DNA of 27,214 nucleotides, taken from the NCBI GenBank assembly GCA_947383875.1, contig CANDEX010000015.1, positions 1 to 27,214 on the forward strand, written 5' to 3'. Position numbers and translations under genes: made by a program. Of the stretch, positions 23,493 through 27,214 are shown in pieces. The DNA is from an uncultured Azospirillum sp. (GTDB lineage: Bacteria > Pseudomonadota > Alphaproteobacteria > RF32 > CAG-239). The notes beneath the pieces were generated by a model. That model was given only the letters and a program-made list of their open reading frames with translations, did no database searches and was not told the origin of the DNA. The number at the start of each line of letters is the position of its first letter. The stretch's first letter is position 1.

Positions 23493-24437
23493 ATGACAAC
23501 AGACTTCTCTATTGAAAAATTGCCGATATTAACCGCTGGCGGCGGAACGGAAATAAACCTTTATATTCACCGCTATCGTGCAACCGCTTCCGGAAAAAAA
23601 ATCTATATCCAGGCGGGGCTTCACGGCGGAGAAACTGCACAATGGAGCTTAAAACGACTACATGATGACCTGCTGAACAACCTGCAAAGCGGTGAAGTCT
23701 GCATTGTTCCTTACGCTAATCCTCTGGGCTGGCTGCAGCGAACATACTATTCCACTGCCGGAAAATTTTCAGCAATGGACGGAAGAGACATCAACCGCCT
23801 ATTTCCGGGTAAAACCGATGGTGAAATGCAAGAACGCATTTGCGCTGCTTTAATGTCTTTGGCACAAAAAAGCGATTTGGTTGTTGATTTACACACCTCT
23901 AAAATGAGCACCCCTTTTGCCATTTACACCAAACCAGAATATGAAAAATATATCAAACTTTGCGGTTTCCCTTATAATCAATATTCTGATGACGCCTCAA
24001 TCCCTTCCCTCCATGGCACATTTAACGCAGCATTAGATCGCGCAGGAATTGATAATATAACAATCGAATGCGGCGGCCATGATGAATATGATAACAATAA
24101 AATAACAGCAGTATTTTCAGCCCTTAAATCCCTGCTTTCCGGATTGGAAATAATTTCACAAACAGAAACACCGAACACAAATATATATGCCTTTGAAAAA
24201 CGCCTGAAAATATTTGCACCAACTGCCGGATTATTGAAATTGAACAAAAAACCCGGAGATAAAGTCTCCACTGGAGAATTTATCGGAGAGGTACTCTGCG
24301 CACAAAATCTGACAGAGACACAACCTATCACATCTCCCGTTACCGGCATTATTCACACAATTATTCCCAGCCATATCTGCTGGGAAGGAGACATCGCCTG
24401 CGAAATCATCCCTTTGGATAATCTCCACCATTTTTAA
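23493..24437 (+). CDS. AstE/AspA-type zinc amidohydrolase
   Basis: 314 residues of the succinylglutamate desuccinylase/aspartoacylase (M14-like) family. The zinc site is intact: His44 and Glu47 in AGLHGGE and His134 in VDLHTS. The substrate motif GRDINRLFPG (97-106) and the catalytic Glu192 in ECGGHDEYD are present. A C-terminal barrel-sandwich domain (FAPTAGLLKLNKKPGDKVS...) is typical. These enzymes remove an acyl group from an amino-acid amine or cut a carboxyl-terminal residue. The gene lies four bases after the ATP-grasp gene, so ligase and hydrolase should act on one pathway. No signal peptide is seen. Confidence 0.85.
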   Translation: MTTDFSIEKLPILTAGGGTEINLYIHRYRATASGKKIYIQAGLHGGETAQWSLKRLHDDLLNNLQSGEVCIVPYANPLGWLQRTYYSTAGKFSAMDGRDINRLFPGKTDGEMQERICAALMSLAQKSDLVVDLHTSKMSTPFAIYTKPEYEKYIKLCGFPYNQYSDDASIPSLHGTFNAALDRAGIDNITIECGGHDEYDNNKITAVFSALKSLLSGLEIISQTETPNTNIYAFEKRLKIFAPTAGLLKLNKKPGDKVSTGEFIGEVLCAQNLTETQPITSPVTGIIHTIIPSHICWEGDIACEIIPLDNLHHF

Positions 24438-24454
24438 TCTCTCTTTCTCACAAA

Positions 24455-24482
24455 AAAGCCATCCGTTTCCAGATGGCTTTCA
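24455..24482 (+). terminator. Rho-independent terminator after the ATP-grasp operon
   Basis: AAAGCCATC (24455-24463) and GATGGCTTT (24472-24480) form a perfect 9-bp stem. The trailing T run is short. The rest of the 24483-24586 gap holds nothing recognisable. Confidence 0.7.
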
Positions 24483-24586
24483 TACACTGACCTAATGATA
24501 CAACATATGCTTGGAGAAACCTCAACAATCTGCCCGCTCCTCCCCTTATCTCTCATTTGCATATAAAGATAACAGCCATTCACTAA

Positions 24587-25012
24587 TTAAACTTCTTCCA
24601 TAACAACTAATGACTTCTGCAACCACAATTTTTTCTCCAATATCAAATCATTAATGGCCGAAACTTTTTCTTCTTCAACCTCCAATGCCGCTGCAACTTT
24701 TCTTATCAAACCAATTTCTTTATCTTCCAATTCGTCATCAATATTAGCCATCATCAACAATTCACGCAGTAAAAATAAGGATTTCTGCCTATCATTAATA
24801 TTATCTTTTATTTCAGATAAAATAATCTCCTCAGACATCGGAGCACTAATCAGTTTAATATCCTTTTGAATTCCGTAAATATCTACAATTTCATGCATAC
24901 AATCACGTTCCCGTTCATCAACGCGCCCGTCGATTTTAACCAAAAACAGTAAAGCCCGCACAAAAGTGACTTTTTCCTCATTCGTTAAATATTGTATAAA
25001 ATCATCAGTCAT
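24587..25012 (-). CDS. TerB-like (tellurite resistance B) domain protein
   Basis: 141 residues made of a helical TerB domain: KVTFVRALLFLVKIDGRVDERERD and, repeated in the second half, LLMMANIDDELEDKEIGLIRKVAAALEVEE. The two halves each carry an acidic D-G-x-x-D or D-D-x-x-x-D loop, the metal-binding site described for TerB. No tellurite genes (terC, terD) are near, so this is a stand-alone domain of unknown role; relatives occur in DjlA and other stress proteins. Confidence 0.75.
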   Translation of the reverse strand: MTDDFIQYLTNEEKVTFVRALLFLVKIDGRVDERERDCMHEIVDIYGIQKDIKLISAPMSEEIILSEIKDNINDRQKSLFLLRELLMMANIDDELEDKEIGLIRKVAAALEVEEEKVSAINDLILEKKLWLQKSLVVMEEV

Positions 25013-25199
25013 CTTCTAAATCTCTATCTTTTTTAGTATACGCCATTATATTATCTTTTGAACAGTTAATATTCTGTTACATACTCTTGCAATTAATACT
25101 TACATCAAAATCAAACTAAAATCCTTGCATTTTCAAATAAAAACAACTATACTTGACGAGAAATTAAGTATAATTATGTCTAAATAAAATATTACAATT

Positions 25200-25763
25200 A
25201 TGGAAAAAATTTTAGCTTTCAGCGCAATCATTTGCGCATTTGTATTCGGTCTCTGCTACGTATGGCTGGATAAGAGAAAATTTTCACAGAAGCCTTGGAA
25301 CATTGTCTTTAAACTCTTCATGCAGATTATAGGCATCGCTTCATACGTTTGCTGTTTTCTTTCTCTATCACTAGGGGCACTAGATACTCCTTGGTGGGCG
25401 ACAGCTATCATAAGCATACTACCGGTTGCCATACTCACCGTATGCGGTTGTATAACTCTTGCCTGGCGTGACGAATTCATGCAAATTGCCCAAAATGGTT
25501 TCAAAAGCGAAAATAAAAGCTTTCTTAGAGAATGTATTATCTTTGCTGCAATACTTATAGCGGGAAGTGTATTTATATCATATTTTTCAATACCAGCTCC
25601 AATAGTGTTATATCCGGCATTAATTTTAATAATGGGCGGCATTTCCTGCATAATAATCGGCATCGTTCTATTGGCATGTTTCAGTATTCTCAAACTGATA
25701 CTTTATGTTCTGAAAAACTTTAAAAATATTGGTAAAAAATACTGGAAATGGCTGACAAATTAA
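25200..25763 (+). CDS. Membrane protein of unknown function
   Basis: 187 residues with about five hydrophobic segments: LAFSAIICAFVFGLCYVWL, IIGIASYVCCFLSLSLGAL, ATAIISILPVAILTVCG, FAAILIAGSVFISYF and GGISCIIIGIVLLACFSIL. The C terminus is basic (KNFKNIGKKYWKWLTN), so it likely faces the cytoplasm. Many cysteines lie in the membrane segments. No family was recognised. There is no Shine-Dalgarno site; the ATG follows an AT-rich leader. The last codons form one arm of a long hairpin. Confidence 0.65.
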   Translation: MEKILAFSAIICAFVFGLCYVWLDKRKFSQKPWNIVFKLFMQIIGIASYVCCFLSLSLGALDTPWWATAIISILPVAILTVCGCITLAWRDEFMQIAQNGFKSENKSFLRECIIFAAILIAGSVFISYFSIPAPIVLYPALILIMGGISCIIIGIVLLACFSILKLILYVLKNFKNIGKKYWKWLTN

Positions 25764-25808
25764 TCATAATCCCTCTCTATACTTTTATAGAGAGGGATTA
25801 TGATTAAT
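25759..25808. terminator. Perfect 23-bp hairpin overlapping a stop codon
   Basis: Positions 25759-25781 are exactly complementary to 25786-25808, with a four-base CTTT loop. The left arm includes the TAA stop of the membrane protein gene (25761-25763). There is no T run after the stem, so it may act as an RNA stability element or a bidirectional terminator. Confidence 0.75.
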
Positions 25809-26056
25809 ATATAATAGAAAACCGCGATTATCGCAGACTGAATGTAAAGGTGCTGTTAAACGCCGCTTCCAACCTAAAACCATAGCTAAACATTAGTTTA
25901 CGGTTCAGTTTATCTTCTTCCCAACAATTTACCTCTCCTGATTTTGACAATATTTATCTAAGTACTGAACAAACAGGATTATGTAAGTTCGGTTTGTAAC
26001 GCTCGCTTTGCTTCGTTGCCTCTCACTCGCGACCTAACAAACCATCACCTTTCGTT

Positions 26057-26088
26057 AAAATAACCGCCATTCAAGGCAGTTATTTTTT
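26057..26088 (+). terminator. Terminator-like hairpin with T run
   Basis: AAAATAACCGCC (26057-26068) pairs with GGCAGTTATTTT (26075-26086), with one mismatch, and ends in six T residues. No gene lies directly upstream, so it may end a small RNA or be a remnant. Confidence 0.5.
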
Positions 26089-26132
26089 CCTCAAGCCCTC
26101 TCGGGTTCAAATTCCGGTATAGAACATTCGGA

Positions 26133-26176
26133 CACTAAACAAAACCCCTCCAAACATGAAGGGGGTTTGTTTAGTG
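26133..26176. repeat. 17-bp inverted repeat with one mismatch
   Basis: CACTAAACAAA-A-CCCCT (26133-26149) and AGGGG-G-TTTGTTTAGTG (26160-26176) form a long hairpin with a ten-base loop, just beyond the tRNA-like T-arm. It could be a terminator or the remains of a small mobile element. Confidence 0.55.
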
Positions 26177-26283
26177 GTGATGCGTAACTCACAATTTTCG
26201 AACTGGTTTTATCAATTTCAGCAGATAATTCACAATCTGACCAAGTGCTGCTGTTTTTACGGATTAAGTGAATAACAGCTTTC

Positions 26284-26811
26284 TCAAAGCTGTTGCGGAA
26301 TCAAAGTGGTAACATATTTACATAACTTACCATCCACTCTTCCGAAGATAATGATATTATTCTTACCACCGCCGGTCCTGTCATCATAACATAAAGCATA
26401 AGCTATACCCTTAAGTGCTTTACAAGGCTCAAAAGTCACAGGGATATATTCGTAAGCTTTACGAGGATCGTTAATAACATTTTTTAATTTGACCTCTTTC
26501 TTAACAATGAGTTTGGCATTTGTCAAATCATAGCTTTCTATTTCAAGCCATGCCTTAAACTCCAGAACATAATACCTTTCGCAATGTACGCGATAAAATG
26601 TCAAAGTTTGGGTTGCCTCATGTTTAAGAACACAATACTCCGGCGGCAAAAGGACAATACCGTCTTTGCGTAATCCATAAAAAGTTTCAGACCAGTCTGT
26701 CTTTGTGATAAGCTCTAAACCGTTTCCCAACGGTGTGTAGGATACATCGGCAGCCATCATCTGCACAGATACTGCTAATACAGTAACCAAGATCAAAATA
26801 ATTTTTTTCAT
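26284..26811 (-). CDS. Exported hypothetical protein
   Basis: 175 residues. A Sec signal peptide (MKKIILILVTVLAVSVQMMAA) is followed by a beta-rich domain: VSYTPLGNGLELITKTDW, YGLRKDGIVLLPPEY and TLTFYRVHCERYYVLEF. The sequence alternates charged and hydrophobic residues. A Gly-rich loop, CYDDRTGGGKNNIIIFGRVDG, lies near the end. Four cysteines sit in the mature part, so disulfides are possible. No family was recognised. No Shine-Dalgarno sequence precedes the start. Confidence 0.7.
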   Translation of the reverse strand: MKKIILILVTVLAVSVQMMAADVSYTPLGNGLELITKTDWSETFYGLRKDGIVLLPPEYCVLKHEATQTLTFYRVHCERYYVLEFKAWLEIESYDLTNAKLIVKKEVKLKNVINDPRKAYEYIPVTFEPCKALKGIAYALCYDDRTGGGKNNIIIFGRVDGKLCKYVTTLIPQQL

Positions 26812-26883
26812 AATAAAACCGGAATATTTAATGAGGCTTTATTTGACCGGATCCTCTAATTTAGAATAATAAAATTTCATCTA

Positions 26884-26912
26884 AGAGTACAAAAACCAAC
26901 TTGTTTTGTCAA
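26884..26912 (-). promoter_or_regulatory. Promoter of the exported hypothetical protein
   Basis: On the minus strand TTGACA (26912-26907), a 17-bp spacer and TACTCT (26889-26884). The leader would be about 65 bases. Confidence 0.45.
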
Positions 26913-26955
26913 CTTTTTTTATTGCATTTTATTTTCTCACCACTTACAATATGAC

Positions 26956-27099
26956 ATGGAGAAAAACATATATAATTCTCAGCAATATTTAGGCGAAATT
27001 GTTAATGTCAAAATTGATCGCCCTTTAGGTTCAACTCACCCCAAACATAAATTTATTTATCCTGTAAATTATGGCTATATCTTCTTCATCAAAAAATAA
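26956..27099 (+). pseudogene. Truncated inorganic pyrophosphatase-like remnant
   Basis: A 47-residue frame reads YLGEIVNVKIDRPLGSTHPK and then YPVNYGYI before stopping. KIDRPLGSxHPKH followed by IYPVNYGY is the start of bacterial inorganic diphosphatase-like proteins (seen mainly in Firmicutes-type members), which normally continue for more than 100 further residues with the acidic metal-binding motifs. Those are missing here, and the other frames to the window end do not restore them. It is therefore a 5' fragment, or a small protein derived from one. It has no clear ribosome-binding site. Confidence 0.6.
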
Positions 27100-27142
27100 A
27101 CCGTTGTCAACGTCAAAACTTTTTTCATATCCGAATCATAAC

Positions 27143-27172
27143 AAAAAAGCAATCCCGAGACCTAACGAGATT
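27143..27172 (-). terminator. Terminator for a leftward gene beyond the window
   Basis: On the minus strand AATCTCG (27172-27166) pairs with CGGGATT (27157-27151), followed by GC and six T residues. It probably ends a gene whose coding region enters from the right edge. Confidence 0.45.
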
Positions 27173-27214
27173 CTAACTCATTCAAAACATTGAAAAACAA
27201 AGATTTTTGCATAA

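Larger units (their letters stand above)
25809..26283. other. Hairpin-rich intergenic region without a gene
   Basis: No convincing gene on either strand. It contains GGTTTGT (25991-25997) with ACAAACC (26037-26043) flanking a GCTCGCTTTGCTTCG-type segment, two hairpins described separately, and a sequence at about 26099-26119 (TCGGGTTCAAATTCCGG) that looks like the T-arm of a tRNA without the rest of the tRNA. AATAGAAAACCGCG at about 25813-25826 matches half of the terminator at 9013. The mixture suggests decayed elements. Confidence 0.4.

Noticed and set aside
24587..25012. Tellurite resistance operon
   Set aside because: Only a lone TerB-like domain is seen, with no terC, terD or terZ genes beside it.
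26099..26119. A tRNA gene
   Set aside because: Only a T-arm-like sequence is present; no matching acceptor, D-arm or anticodon arm could be found upstream.
26156..26275. A 39-residue plus-strand frame
   Set aside because: It starts inside the loop of the long inverted repeat, has no ribosome-binding site and no recognisable features.
27162..27214. End of a minus-strand gene entering from the right (…NVLNELESR then stop)
   Set aside because: A terminator follows, so a gene probably ends here, but two other frames also end nearby and 16 residues are too few to choose between them.

Overview
This window looks like a low-GC, probably host-associated alphaproteobacterium. The tmRNA is in the circularly permuted two-piece form typical of Alphaproteobacteria, with the CCA-ending acceptor piece upstream of the tag-coding piece. 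It is followed directly by an alphaproteobacterial-type SspB and the ribbon-helix-helix gene that often accompanies it. Divergent mrp | hflK-hflC-htrA with holC downstream also fits this class. The AT-rich sequence and many small secreted proteins recall uncultured gut lineages, but that placement is inference.

Layout. 1-1018 (-): a large hypothetical gene running off the left edge. 1125-2330 (+): ssrA promoter, two-piece tmRNA, sspB and an RHH regulator. 2347-3532 (-): a hypothetical gene and an alpha/beta hydrolase with a charged tail. 3629-6141 (+): cysE, two exported proteins of unknown function and a TrmJ-type tRNA methyltransferase. 6194-9000 (+): two tandem ArsB/NhaD-like ion transporters, each followed by a hairpin terminator. 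9131-10132 (-): mrp. 10238-14592 (+): hflK, hflC, htrA, holC and a VanX-like dipeptidase, tightly packed or overlapping. 14608-17299: small or hypothetical genes, including a membrane-anchored protein with a lysozyme-like domain that lacks the catalytic residues, and a 49-residue lipoprotein.

17433-21497 (-) is the most interesting part. Five closely packed genes encode, in transcription order, a Tat-signal aldo/keto reductase with two ferredoxin motifs, an exported flavodoxin, a membrane polyferredoxin with an internal twin-arginine segment, TatA and TatC. The promoter has a 19-bp spacer holding a perfect dyad, the hallmark of MerR-family control. I read this as an inducible envelope redox module carrying its own minimal Tat translocase.

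21636-24437 (+) is a divergently transcribed pair: an ATP-grasp ligase-like protein and an AstE/AspA-type zinc amidohydrolase. Together they could make and trim, or make and break, an amide bond in an unknown product. 24587-27214 is accessory: a TerB-domain protein, a membrane protein ending in a perfect 23-bp hairpin, a hairpin-rich intergenic region of about 470 bp, an exported hypothetical protein and a truncated inorganic pyrophosphatase remnant. No CRISPR array, insertion sequence, rRNA or complete tRNA was seen.
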